From contig JBANAY010000003.1 in NCBI GenBank assembly GCA_037952775.1, forward strand, positions 17,484,001 through 17,548,000: a DNA stretch of 64,000 nucleotides. Reading direction: 5' to 3'. The translations under genes and the position numbers were made by a program. The notes beneath the pieces were generated by a model. It did no database searches. It saw nothing but the letters and a program-made list of their open reading frames with translations, and was not told the origin of the DNA. Shown one piece after another: positions 38,140-48,430 of this stretch. Numbering within the stretch: the stretch's first letter is position 1; every line of letters starts with the position of its first letter. This stretch comes from Clonostachys chloroleuca (lineage: Eukaryota; Ascomycota; Sordariomycetes; Hypocreales; Bionectriaceae).

Positions 38140-39666
38140 TGCTATTAAACAGCCGGTCGCAACGAGCTGTGAAAGTTCAAGGTGGCAGCTTTTTTGTTTA
38201 CATAGGCGTTAGTCGCTTGGGTCCGCGGGGTGACGGCTTTAGCGTGGAGAGAGTGAGTGACGTTGTGCTGGAATGAAGGTGGGAAAGTCAGTAAAGAAAA
38301 GATGAAGTAAAAAGAACCGACTCCCTCTCTCCTCCAGGAATGTGAAGTGTCCAGCCCGATAATGTCCAGAGAAAGAGAGACTGGGTTGGTTAGGGAATTG
38401 GATGGGAAGAGAAGAAAGACGTGGTGGTTGCACGGTAGGTGATGTTGTGCAGCCTGCTTTGCATCCACCATTGGAAGAGCGCTGTGTTCCGATGATAGCA
38501 GGTGCTGTAACCTTCAACGGGGCGTGGCTGGGGAGCTTAGTCGAAGCCCCTACACCAGGATGACAGTGCCCCTAGCAGGCGGTGGCTGGGCCGCCCAGCT
38601 TGCCAGAGAAACGGGGGGCTGGGGTTTATTGACCAGGATCCGGGCTCTAAACACTGTTCTGAGCCCCTCGGACGCGCTTACCCCTGTAGTTCATCGACCA
38701 GTGCCTGGCATCATGCTGTTTACAGCCTTCCCAGCCCACTTGGCTCTCCACTATCGAGACTCCGATGAATCAAGATCTGGATATTGGGAGGTGCCAATTA
38801 TGGATTCCATGATAATAATCATAATATGCATCAATCATGTTACAAACTAGCTCCTTGCCCATCAGGAGAGCCGGCATAAGCTTTCATGGCGAGGCAATGA
38901 GGGTAGAGCTCCAACCATTGGCATCCCCCTTGAGGGCGCCCTGCGTCTGCTGAAACGGTGGGTGCTTACTCCCTACCACCGTCGGCAGAGTGCAGCCCAG
39001 CGCAGGCCACAGCCACAAGTGGTGCGAGTCTCCTTGATGATCGCATCCCCACGGATCATATTGCGCAGGAAGAAGTGGTGCTTCAGTCCCCACCTCTCCC
39101 TCACAGACTCTGTCGCGTTCATGCACGCATTGAATTTTCTAGCGCTTCTCTTGCCAGTGGACAAATAAGGTTGCCATCGGCAACTTGGCGCGATGGCGCA
39201 GGCCATTCGGCTTGCGACGCCCCGGCAGCAACTCCCGATCCTCGTCACCACTAAGCAATGCCTTCAGAGGACATGTCAAATTAGCAAGAGAGACAGCAAT
39301 CACTGTGGGCCGGACATAGATGGATAGCAAATTCCCCGATGCAATCAACGTTACACTGTCCTCCCAATGCCGAAGTAAAGCAAACTCATGAGGCCTGACT
39401 CGAACCTATGTAAACAGGGGAAAACCCTGATTGCTGGGTTACCACGGATACGCCAGCACGATTCGTCTAACAATGAGGAAACATCACGTCCCACAAGGCA
39501 GTAGTATCTAGTTCTTGCCAAGAGCTGATAGTCAATGCATCGCCGTTCCAGTTACGTCAAGTGAAGACAAGGGACAAAAGCGGTTTCCATCATCCCGAGA
39601 CATCCCGGGATACTTGGTATGACTGTTAGACCTCCAATTTATCTCTAACTACAAACAACTCACTTT
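38140..39666. other. Intergenic, 1.5 kb
   Basis: Promoter and leader of the C2-domain gene on the left. Short frames around 38884-39350 have no recognisable protein pattern. A GACTCGAACCT element near 39398 resembles a tRNA T-loop but does not fold into a tRNA. Confidence 0.5.
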
Positions 39667-40467
39667 CTACCAATCGCAGCTCTTGGCAAGTAAAGCGGCA
39701 AGATCTTCCAAATGCTTCTTATCCACCTCATCAAACCCGTTCAGCTCGGCACAGTCAATGTCAATAATGGCCACGACTGTCTTTGACTCGCCGGCAATGA
39801 TGGGGACAACGATCTCGCTCTTACTGTCGCCATCACAGGCTATATGTCCCGGGAACTGTTCCACATCCTTTACCAGCTGAGTAGACTGTGACTCGGCGGC
39901 TGCCCCGCAGACACCCCGACCAAACGCAATCGTCTGGCATGCGACTTTGCCCTGAAAGGGACCAAGAATAAGCTGAGGCGTTGATGACGACAGGTCTCTC
40001 ACATAAAATCCTAAGTGTGACGGAGATCAACGTGATATTCTTCGCAACAATAGGTCATGTTTTTGAGGTCCTACCAGCCCAATTGACTTCCTTGCTTGGG
40101 GCAGGCAAAGATTTGTAGGCATGCCACAGTAGTGAGGCGGCATTTGCGAGATTACTAGCAACCATTCAGCAACTCGGCTATCAGAAATTTACGAAGGCAA
40201 CCCAACGTACCAGACCTAAATCAAAAGAAAAATTTCTTGTGAGTAACAAGATAGCAACTGAAACCCGAGACGCTGAGCTCTATGTGTAAGTTGACTTACC
40301 CAATTACGCTGACCATGGAACAGGCCCTCGGCTTGAAGCAAAACCTGTTCGTATGCCTCCTCTTTCGTGACGCCTTCAACAAAATTGGATGCGTCTGCGT
40401 GAACCTACTCGTGTAATTATCAGCGCCTTGATAGCCTCCAATGCACGGGATATAAGTGAAATACCAT
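39667..40467 (-). CDS. Free methionine-R-sulfoxide reductase (GAF domain)
   Basis: The enzyme reduces free methionine-R-sulfoxide in the cytosol with thioredoxin. Five coding exons on the minus strand (40467-40465, 40404-40300, 40215-40211, 40154-40075, 40010-39667) give 178 residues, the usual length. Splicing yields the family pattern MVHADASNF, AYEQVLLQAEGLF, QRNWVCNLANAASLLWHAY, VNWAGFYV, then TPQLILGPFQGKVACQTIAFG, GRGVCGAAA, FPGHIACDGDSKSEIVVPI and AIIDIDC. Cysteines in KVACQ, GVCG and HIACD fit the three reactive cysteines of the family. Exon 1 contributes only the ATG. Exon 3 is a 5-nt micro-exon (GTCTG) flanked by TTTAG and GTACGT, and is needed to encode the conserved WVCN. Introns are 60, 84, 56 and 64 nt. 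The gene is divergent from the LETM1-like gene. Confidence 0.9.
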
Positions 40468-41070
40468 GATGACACTCTAATACGCTGGATAGATGTGGTG
40501 CCTGGTGTGGCTTTGTGAAAACTGATCTCTGCATCCACAAAAGTAGGTGGAGGTAAGCAATTTTGAATAATGAATGTTTTAGCCTGATGGCGTCATCAAA
40601 AATACAGCAGTTGAGCATTATGATTCCTTCTCAAGGCAATTCTTCTTCTTGAAATATATAATATACTTGTTACAATGCCAAGTCTATTTCCAAACCGCAG
40701 CAGATCCAGATCAATAGAAAACCGTGAGCTGGTATTCCTGTGCTTCCTTTTCAAAGAGCAAAACCGTATCAACCAGGTACGTTTCAATGCCATTTAAGAG
40801 GTATCTCAGCTGGAGTACAGTATTCTCCAATACTCAAACTCTAAGTACATAAACCTATTCAATATGTCAATTGAGGGAACGGTCATATTTCACGAGCAAG
40901 ACACCTTTATGATATCAGGGTAGTATCCATGTTTCATCAAGGCGGTGGTGGTTGAAAACCTCCTTGTGGGTGTAGTGGGATGCTTATCGATAGCGATCGA
41001 TAACATCGATCGTCAATTAAATCCTAGACACGGCACGTCGTCAAGATACTTTATTGGGATTGCCGTTGCC
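40468..41070. promoter_or_regulatory. Divergent promoter with ATCGAT palindrome
   Basis: This AT-rich 603-bp region separates the reductase gene (minus) from the LETM1-like gene (plus). Positions 40984-41003 form a near-perfect 20-bp palindrome (TTATCGAT-AGCG-ATCGATAA), followed by another ATCGATCG at 41006. It may be a binding site for a dimeric regulator or a replication/structural element. Confidence 0.45.
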
Positions 41071-42255
41071 ATGTCGCTACATGCAATCATGCTTTCGCGT
41101 TCTCAGTCGCGAATCATGAATCCGAGTGCAATTGCGCCATTGCAGCATTGCGTTCACAACAGTAGCGGACTTTTCGGAATTCGACCTTTCGCAAACGCGC
41201 CAGCTGTCCAAAATCTCCTCAGTCAACTACCATCATCATCGCAAGTGCGGTATTCGAGCCACGATGCCAGATCCCGGAGAGCGCAGTTGACCAAGAAACC
41301 TGAGAATGCGAAATTGAATCCCCCGCTCAGTGTCGGCCACCTCCCATCACCATTCCGATCCGAGAAGCATACGACCAAGCGATCCAATACTACATCGCCC
41401 TGGGCAAGGCGTACCTCTACTTTTTCAAGGATGGCTTCAAGAACGTCCTTGCGAACCGTCGGCTTCTCGCTGACAGACTAAAAAACACTCCTAAAGAGGA
41501 TCACCCCTCCGTCTTCAAGCCTCACCATGTGCCACGGACGTTTTCGCGTGCAGATTGGGTCTTATTCTGGCGCGTGCGCCATGATATGATCCGCCTACCT
41601 GCTTTTGGACTTTTACTGCTAATCGCAGGGGAGATGTCGCCCTTTGTCATTCTCGTACTCTCCGGCCTCGTACCAATACCGTGCCGCCCTCCTATGCTCA
41701 CATCGCGACATCTCGAGAAAGCCGAGGCGAGGCGCAAGCTCGCGTTTGAGCAATTCGAGGCCAAAGCTCCGGCAGGAGCCCTGACTGCCGGTCTCTCCAA
41801 GCATACAGCTAGAAATCATGTACTCCGAAGTCTTTACCTCTCCGGCGCACCCTGGGAACACCTTAAATTCATTCCCCCCGGCATGTGGCTGGCCAAAGGC
41901 TACTGGCGACTGGCGTTCCTCGAGGGCGATGACAAGAAATTGATAGAAGATGGCGGCATCACAGGCCTCATCAAGGAGGAGCTGCGGATCGCATGCATGG
42001 AGCGCGGTATCAATGTGCTTGGCAAGAGCGAGACGGACATGAAGGCTGCATTGGGTGACTGGCTACGACTCACGGCAGACGAGGATATTAATGAACGAAG
42101 AAAGAGGACGACGGTTCTTCTTTTGACTCGGTAAGCATGAACCTTCTTTTAGCTCTGGCTTTGTCTCCCTATTTTTATGTTGCTAACAAGGATAATTTAG
42201 ACAAAGGAACTGGCCCCAGACGAGAAACTTTGCACTGCCTTCGTGGCATTTGTAA
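41071..42255 (+). pseudogene. Mitochondrial LETM1-domain protein with apparent frameshift
   Basis: The protein has a mitochondrial presequence-like start (basic, Ser-rich, no acids; MLSRSQSRIMNPSAIAPLQH, then QVRYSSHDARSRR) and a motif NAKLNPPLS. The frame then shifts by one base near 41330 and continues RPPPITIPIREAYDQ, YYIALGKAYLYFFKDGFKNV and LFWRVRHDMIRLPAFGLLLL. The last of these begins the LETM1 domain, with a membrane helix IAGEMSPFVILVLSGLVP, followed by a ribosome-binding-like helical part (HVLRSLYLSGAP to ALGDWLRLT). A 70-nt intron (42131-42200) leads to a short last exon ending RNFALPSWHL. LETM1/Mdm38-type proteins serve mitochondrial ion balance and translation. The frame 0 stop at 41301 and the frame 1 stop at 41481 force a switch between them. 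A one-base deletion or assembly error fits best. An 82-nt intron (41249-41330) is possible but would remove the conserved-looking NAKLNPP motif. About 371 residues if one base is allowed. Confidence 0.7.
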
Positions 42256-43044
42256 TTTTGTCTGTTGCTATTTTCCATGTATAATCATGTAAACTAGGTT
42301 TTTCCACCCCCGAAGGCGCTGGTTGGCACCCGTATAGACGGCTATGAGGTAAATGCGCCATGCTATCATGTATAAATAGTTAAGAATACACACAATCTCA
42401 TAAAATAGACAGATCAGATTATAGAAAATAAAAGGATACGACTTTTATTCTATGCCCATTCCATAAATGATTCGAGAGTAAGTAGCCAGGCCAGACAGTA
42501 TGGCTCGTAGTGACTCGGTAAATGTGACCTAAGAGGAGGAACGTGCAGATGCAACACAAACCAACAAATAGCCAGGGCAAACGTTTTTGTCGTATCTACT
42601 TGATATTGGGGCTAATGCACGAGGCAAACGCGCCAATTTCTTACTCATTTGCTGGCAAACGTCACCATCAGTGTTGAAGATCTCAGATGCCCCGGATGAT
42701 AAATCTAGTCTATCTAGGCAATGAGATCGCATGGAGTACCGCATGAGGGTTTAGCCTACTGAGACGTCCCTCGGCTTGGAAACCGTCCTGATGTGTGGGG
42801 AAATTTGGAGACATTCCACATGATGTAAGAAGAATAAACCGCCGAGGCTCGCGTCACATGCATGTCGAAGTACCTCCCAAATTGGACCGTTCCATTGCGA
42901 CCGTCTGTCGCATTTAACTAGGGTCCAATTCCTCCACGAAACTTTGGACCAACAACTGCTACACTCTCCCAGCTTCTCTGCCGCTCCATTTCACCGGTTA
43001 TTTTCGATCTCCCATCCCCTTCAATACCAGCTAATAATACCAAA
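42256..43044. other. Intergenic
   Basis: 3' region of the LETM1-like gene and promoter of the SCP2 gene. No gene is seen. Confidence 0.5.
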
Positions 43045-43598
43045 ATGGCTCTCAAGGACGGTAAGTACATCAAACCAACTTCAGCTCAACCAGTAAAACA
43101 GCATAGCAGACGCTGACGAATTCGCACCGCACAGACAAGTTCCCTGCCTCCGAGGCCTTCGACGTCATCAACGCAGCCCTGAACTCGAGCGACAGCGAGC
43201 GCAAGGACGCCATCAAACAGGGCGGTGCCGTCTTCGCCTTCACACTCAAGAACAAGGCCGGCGAGACCGCGAGCTGGAACATCGACCTCAAGGAGACCGG
43301 CAAGGTCAGCAGCGGTCTCGGCGAGAAGCCCACTGGTGAGTAAAGCATTCCGCTGTACTGCGGTTCTTCCCCTCACCTCCGAAGGAGAACCGCTTCACAA
43401 TGTGCGAACCGTATGCTGACCCGTGGTGGGACAGTCACCCTCTCTCTCTCGGACGAGGACTTCGGCAAGCTAGTCAGCGGCAAGGCCAATGCCCAGCGCC
43501 TGTTCATGTCAGGAAAGCTCAAGGTCAAGGGCGATGTCATGAAGGCCACCAAGATGGAGCCCATCATGAAGAAGGCACAGACAAAGGCCAAGCTGTAA
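43045..43598 (+). CDS. SCP2 sterol-carrier domain protein, peroxisomal
   Basis: Three exons (43045-43060, 43135-43335, 43435-43598) join in phase 1 at both junctions to encode 126 residues, the size of a stand-alone SCP2 domain (Pox18-like in Candida). The fold is visible in order: ALKDDKFPASEAFDVINAAL, then GGAVFAFTLKNKAGETASWN, IDLKETGKVSSGLGEKP, VTLSLSDEDFGKLVSG, ANAQRLFMSGKLKVKGDVMKA in parts. It probably binds fatty acyl-CoA or sterol. The C-terminus is AKL, a good type-1 peroxisomal targeting signal. The first coding exon has only five codons plus one base, but the donor GTAAGT and the N-terminus MALKD fit the family. Confidence 0.93.
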
Positions 43599-44989
43599 AC
43601 GACGCAATACTCATATTCACATACTATTATCCGATGTTTCGGGCCTGTCTATAGCGTTGCCTTATAGGATTAAACCAATGAAATACTTTGAATATTATTT
43701 CTTCATATCTATCGTCTTGCGACACTGTAAATATCGGCGCTATTAGTTCACGTATCTCGGTATTTTGCCATGTAATATCCATGTGTAGATACGTTGAATT
43801 CATCAGCAACGGTCGATCAAATATCCCCATAAAGTAATTTTGACCTTGGTGAGATGATTGGATTGTCGCGTGCTCTGCATCCTCATGAAATGAATTCAGG
43901 GACGGGGGAAGACCTGAGCCTCGGCACGGGGAAGAGGGCTTTGAGCGCCCGATACGACTCTCCAGGATCACGAACTCAATAGTGCAACTTCAGAAAATCC
44001 AAGAAAAAGATGACCAAATAAGGGATTGATGAACATGGCGGGCAAGCTTGATCAAAATTGTTGGGGAGTTCTTGCCCAACAAGATACATACCCTGTTAGA
44101 CTGTCAAAGGTATTTATTCTCCGCCTCCAGACGATACATGGTGCTATAACTGCTATCGTAAGTCTTCTCCGGCCCCTGATTTCTATTCCTTGTTCCTTGT
44201 TCCCACAGTGCGCACCGCGAGTTGCTTCCTAAAATGGTGTGGTCAGGCTACGTACCATGGATTGTGCTGATCAGTCATAGCCTTCATCCTAATCAGTCAG
44301 CTAGACACCATAGAACAGTCAGGACTCATATTCGGTTGACAGAACGCCTCGAGGACGAATGTCGCCTTTGAATATCAGTTGCTGAAATGGTATCAAGAGC
44401 GAAGAAGATGTGAGCTCACCAGAGCAGCAATCAAGGGATGCTCGACCCTGAGGTCTTCACAGCGCCGCATGGGCGATGAGTCCTGAACAAGCTGTCTGGA
44501 AAGGGGATAATTAGTACCAAAATCTGAATGGAAGTGCTTCCTAGATTGAGTCAGTCCGGTTAAAGCTGTTGGTAAGCCCCCGCACATAAGGCTCACGGTA
44601 TTGAGATGGACATGAATTCACATTTAGTTTCATTCTCAAGAATGCTCTTGGCTTTTCCTAGGATCCATGATTACAGAGCCTCATTATGTTCACGAGAGCT
44701 CAGGGCGGTCGTTTAGCCAAAGAAAAGAGACTCTTATTTTTATAGATTCATCAAGATGTCAGATCTCATAAGTTGTCCCTTGCCTCGCAATGTAATCACG
44801 TTGTGGTTCACCATAAGGATGAGGCTGAGAAACTGGTTTCTATTCGGAGTTCATCTCTAAAATGCTTCTATATGACGATTACTCTGGTCAGATAGCCAAA
44901 TTGGCTGTAAGTTTCCCATGGCCCAATCGATGCGGATTGCCGCAGACGAGGCGTATATCTGTTTTTTTTTGGTTTTTTTTTTTTAAATT
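43599..44989. other. Intergenic, 1.4 kb
   Basis: No gene is seen. The right end (44961-44984) contains two T-tracts just past the stop of the broken aldo-keto reductase gene; read on that gene's strand they are A-tracts in its 3' flank. Confidence 0.45.
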
Positions 44990-45178
44990 TTAGAAGTTGT
45001 ACTCAACAGCCGGGGGCTTGTTTTCCAGGATTTCGTCGATCTCTGCCTTGATTTCAGGTGTGATCTTCTCCACCGCGTCCAAAGCCCTGATATTCTCATA
45101 CACCTGTTCCGGACTGCTGGCGCCAGTGATGGCGGTACTGACATTGGGATTTATATCAAACTCTAGGTATTATTAGGC

Positions 45179-45240
45179 AAAGCTGGAAAAGAGAAGGTGT
45201 TATCTGACCCCTTCAGGGGCTGGATACAGCTTCCAGCTTT
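45179..45240. repeat. Nested inverted repeat at the left edge of the insertion
   Basis: A perfect 10-bp inverted repeat (AAAGCTGGAA at 45179-45188, TTCCAGCTTT at 45231-45240) encloses a second arm pair (TGTTATC/GATACA, one bulge) and a central CCCCT-TC-AGGGG hairpin. It lies about 25 bp from the end of the aldo-keto reductase homology. Confidence 0.65.
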
Positions 45241-45447
45241 ATATATTTAATTGAGGGTAGGTTACTCCACACATCAACAGCTATTAGCTGCTGGATTCTC
45301 AAACAATCAGCTACTGGTCGAGAGAAAATTAGCCCTCGGGTTATCCCGTCATCGATAATACCATCGTGAAGCTCAAGGAAGGCGTTTCGTGGTATAGTAA
45401 GGAAGTGTACGCGCGTATGTTATGAACCTTATAAATACAATCAACAG

Positions 45448-46187
45448 CCGCAGCCTCAAGCAGGTAATCTCGATCCTATCCGCCGTGATACTGATGAATA
45501 CGATCAACGGCCGCAGCCTCGAGCGGCCTCAAGCAGGTAAGTCTAATCGTATCCGCCGCATTACTAATGAATGCAATCAACAGCCACAGCCTCGGGCAGG
45601 TCAGTCAGACCCTTCCTTGATCCCGCTAACCGCGATCTAGATAAATACAATCAACAACTACAGCCTCAAGGGGCCTCAAGCAGGTAAAAGTTTGATCCTA
45701 TCCACACTGACTCTCGAGAATAGGATCAGCAGCTACAGCAACAGGCAGGTCAGTCAGACCCCTCCTTGATCTCGCTGACCGTGATACTGATAAATACGAT
45801 CAATAGCCGCAGCCTCGAGCAACCTCGAGAAGGTAAGTCTGATCCTTTCCACCGCAATCCAGATAAATACGATCAACAGCCGAACCCTCAAGCAGCCTCA
45901 AGCAGGTAAGTTTGATCCTATCCGCCACAATACTAATAAATACGTTCAACAGCTGCAGCTTCAAGCGGCCTCAGACAGGTAAGTCTGATCCGATCTGCCG
46001 CAATACTAATAAATACAATTAACAGCTACTGCCCCGAGCAGGTAAATCTGATCCTATCCGCCGTGATACAGGCGAATGCAATCAACAGCTGCTGCCTCGA
46101 GCAGCCTTAGGCAGGTAAGTCAGATCCTCTCCGCCGCGATGCTGATGAATGTGATCAACAGCTGCTGCTTCGAGCAGCCTCGAGCAG
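45448..46187 (+). repeat. Tandem array of micro-exon plus intron modules
   Basis: Eleven units follow one another. The exon-like parts are 45448-45463, 45511-45536, 45584-45599, 45658-45683, 45733-45748, 45807-45832, 45880-45905, 45953-45978, 46026-46041, 46089-46114 and 46162-46187. Each is exactly 16 or 26 nt, resembling CCGCAGCCTCAAGCAG with or without ten extra bases. Each is followed by an intron-like spacer starting GTAAGT (or GTCAGT/GTAAAT) and ending CAACAG, with an ACTAAT/ACTGAT branch-type sequence. Eight of ten spacers are 47 nt; the others are 49, 58 and 58 adjusted as I1-I10 = 47, 47, 58, 49, 58, 47, 47, 47, 47, 47. Two acceptors are mutated (CGG at 45510, CAA at 45657). A 16+26 pair equals 42 nt, so it keeps frame and encodes 14 residues such as PQPQAAAASSGLKQ. 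The host gene's 5' end is not identified. Confidence 0.85.
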
Positions 46188-46307
46188 GTAAGTTGGATCG
46201 TATATACGTAAAACCCCGGCTTCGTCAGCTTTGCCTACCCCTATGATGGCCTGCCAGCATCACGGTCTTGTATATTCAGAGCCTGGTCGCTAGCTAACAC
46301 TATCCAG

Positions 46308-46398
46308 ATCGCAAAACGGAGTAGAGAACAGGGAGGTCGACCCCATCATGCTCAGCATCTTCGGGCATAGATTCATGAGCCTCGCCGAGCAAATGGGA
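46308..46398 (+). pseudogene. 5-oxoprolinase fragment, upstream part
   Basis: After a good acceptor (CTAACACTATCCAG) the frame reads REVDPIMLSIFGHRFMSLAEQMG, quoted here as REVDPIMLSIFGHR and FMSLAEQMG. This is the start of the HyuB-like domain of eukaryotic 5-oxoprolinase. Homology stops after MG at 46398. The next expected residues occur 5.2 kb away at 51571. Only about 23 residues of the roughly 1300-residue enzyme are present here. Confidence 0.7.
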
Positions 46399-46663
46399 AA
46401 TGATTTGCTCTTCGTTCAAATCCGAAATTATATTCAGGTCATTGGAACTGGATTTTAAAGGTATTTCTGGGTCACAGTGGGACAGTCTTTGCAGTGTGTC
46501 TAGAATTGTCGTTGAGATGGAAGGAGCAGTCTGCTCCTTCCTTGTGAAGCGCCATGCCCTCTACCGGAAGACCCACGGGGCTACCATGAACTTTTTGAAT
46601 TTTGTCTCTTCTTTCTTTGTCCCTAGGTATGATTTATCTCTATATGTACCTACTTCTGGAAAG

Positions 46664-47375
46664 ATGTCTCTCTCTGCTGTCGACCCTTCCGCTCCTGCCC
46701 CTGATTGGGACATTGAGTGGCCCGATTTCTCGCCTCCTCCCGCAGCCCCAACCCCTCCGCCCCTTCCAGAAGTCGTTCAATTCGACTTACTTTCGCCTCC
46801 TTCTCGTAGGTTAATACTTAGATACCTAGGTATATTGAGTTTCATGTTAATTGTAGTTAGTTGAGGCCCTCATGGAGGAAGGAGATGCTCGCCTCGATCT
46901 CCTTCGAGAAAGTGTGAGAAAAGATCGACTCGGGCAGTTTGTGGCCCATCTCTCAAATTCAACTATGGACTGGTCCCTGTCCTTAGACGAAGTGAAGAAT
47001 GGCAAGTGCCTTGTCGAAGGCATTGATTGCACTGGCACGCAGAATTCTCTGAGCGAAGGAAAATTGCGGAAACATTATAATAATATCAAGCATAAAGTAC
47101 GGTCCCTGGGGCAAAACCGTATTTCCAAGCACTAACAAATTATATAGAATTGGGATATTGCAGAGGGCCTCGCCCATGAGCTTGATGAAACAAGTCCGGA
47201 ACCTGGGCCACCTAGGCTAGATATGCGGCCAACAGTGACCATTTTATTCAAGGCTGTAGCCGAGCCTCCCTCCTCAACAACTTCCTCCTCCTCCACCTCA
47301 ATCTCGCTTGTCTCGACACCGGCCAGGACACCGGCCCCATCCCCTCCACCGGCAAAGAAACGCCGGTCTCATTAA
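46664..47375 (+). CDS. Unrecognised 201-residue nuclear-type protein
   Basis: Three exons (46664-46805, 46861-47096, 47148-47375) keep frame across 55- and 51-nt introns. The family is not recognised. The N-terminus is acidic and proline-rich (DWDIEWPDFSPPPAAPTPPP). The middle is charged and helical (EEGDARLDLLRESVRKDRL, then GQFVAHLSNSTMDWSLSLDE, quoted in parts), with SEGKLRKHYNNIKHKNWDIA. The C-terminus is a Ser/Thr/Pro-rich stretch ending PPPAKKRRSH, a nuclear-localisation-type signal. The frame is open upstream to an ATG at 46400, with another at 46517, so the protein could be up to 88 residues longer. 46664 is chosen because the charged, proline-rich composition begins there. It lies inside the insertion, downstream of the micro-exon array; whether the array feeds into it by splicing is not shown. 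Confidence 0.55.
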
Positions 47376-48430
47376 TCCGAAGGATAACGGAGAACTTTCG
47401 TGTCCAGTATATTCGACAGAGTTAGGCAGGTCTCTATAAAAACCTCCACCACCGACGATGGGCTCGCACTTCTACGCAGTGTCGGTGATCAATTCTTCTT
47501 TAGAAGAAGCTAAGACGAGACCCAAAGTAAGTTACTACATATAATGTATTATACAAAAGGTATGAAGATCCTTGGAACCATTACAGTATACTAGCAACAT
47601 CTTCACTTATATTGCCATCTAGTTACCACATATTCTCGTTAAGAATATCACAGACCATATATATTCTATAAAAGAAAACACACGATATATAATCATCAGA
47701 TGAGTACCCTAAATTTCAATAGCATCTGAAGAACCAAAATACCACTGATAACTCCACCTGCAAGCATGTAGTCGAGGGTACAATGTCTTGCGATATCAAT
47801 AGATTAAGTTTAGGATTATGGCTGGTTCCAAATTCCTCTATAGCAATATCAAATCTTGACCAAAGATTCACTCAACAATGAAAGTCAAGCATAGCAAGTG
47901 TTTCTGCGAAATATCTACATATTTATTAGAAGATCATTATACAACTAATACAACTGGTCTATATGAGAAGGGAAGCCCTTCTTTCTAAGTCATAGTCGCG
48001 GGTTCAGATGCAGCCAGAGACGTTGCTACGAACAAGTCCCTGGAAGGCGAAGACCTCCAGAAAGGAGCCAAGAGTCTTACATTTAGGCCCATTATATAGA
48101 GCTTAATATAAATATATGAGAAATCTACCAGCGGTTGAGAATTGCATGTGCATTTTTTACGGTAATACTGAGTATTGAGTTTTTATTTTCCTAATAATTT
48201 TAGTGAGAGTCTTTCAAGAGCTCTAGGTTGTTCTAAGAGATATTCCAATGATTTCTTGGTGTATCTTTGTTAATTATTCATCGTCAGTAATTACGATTCA
48301 TTGCGAATTTTGGAAAGAATTAGTGATCAATATTGTACTTTCTTCCTTTACTATCTGTCACGTTTTACCGCCGTATCCCATTGTTCTTTGGGTACTCAAC
48401 CAATATGAACTCAAAATCACTCTTCTCCTA
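47376..48430. other. AT-rich spacer in the insertion
   Basis: A strongly AT-rich 1-kb stretch between the convergent 3' ends of the small nuclear-type protein gene and the GIY-YIG-like gene. No open frame of note. Confidence 0.5.

Noticed and set aside
39388..39460. tRNA-like element on the minus strand
   Set aside because: It has a GGTTCGAGTC box and a loosely matching A box, but the T stem does not pair and the D and acceptor stems fail. At most a decayed relic.
41249..41330. Intron that would repair the LETM1 frame
   Set aside because: The donor and acceptor exist, but it would delete the NAKLNPP motif and lacks a good branch site. Left as an alternative to a frameshift.
44961..44990. 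A-tract after the aldo-keto reductase stop, suggesting a retrocopy
   Set aside because: The upstream half still contains two normal introns, so the gene was not made from a spliced transcript.
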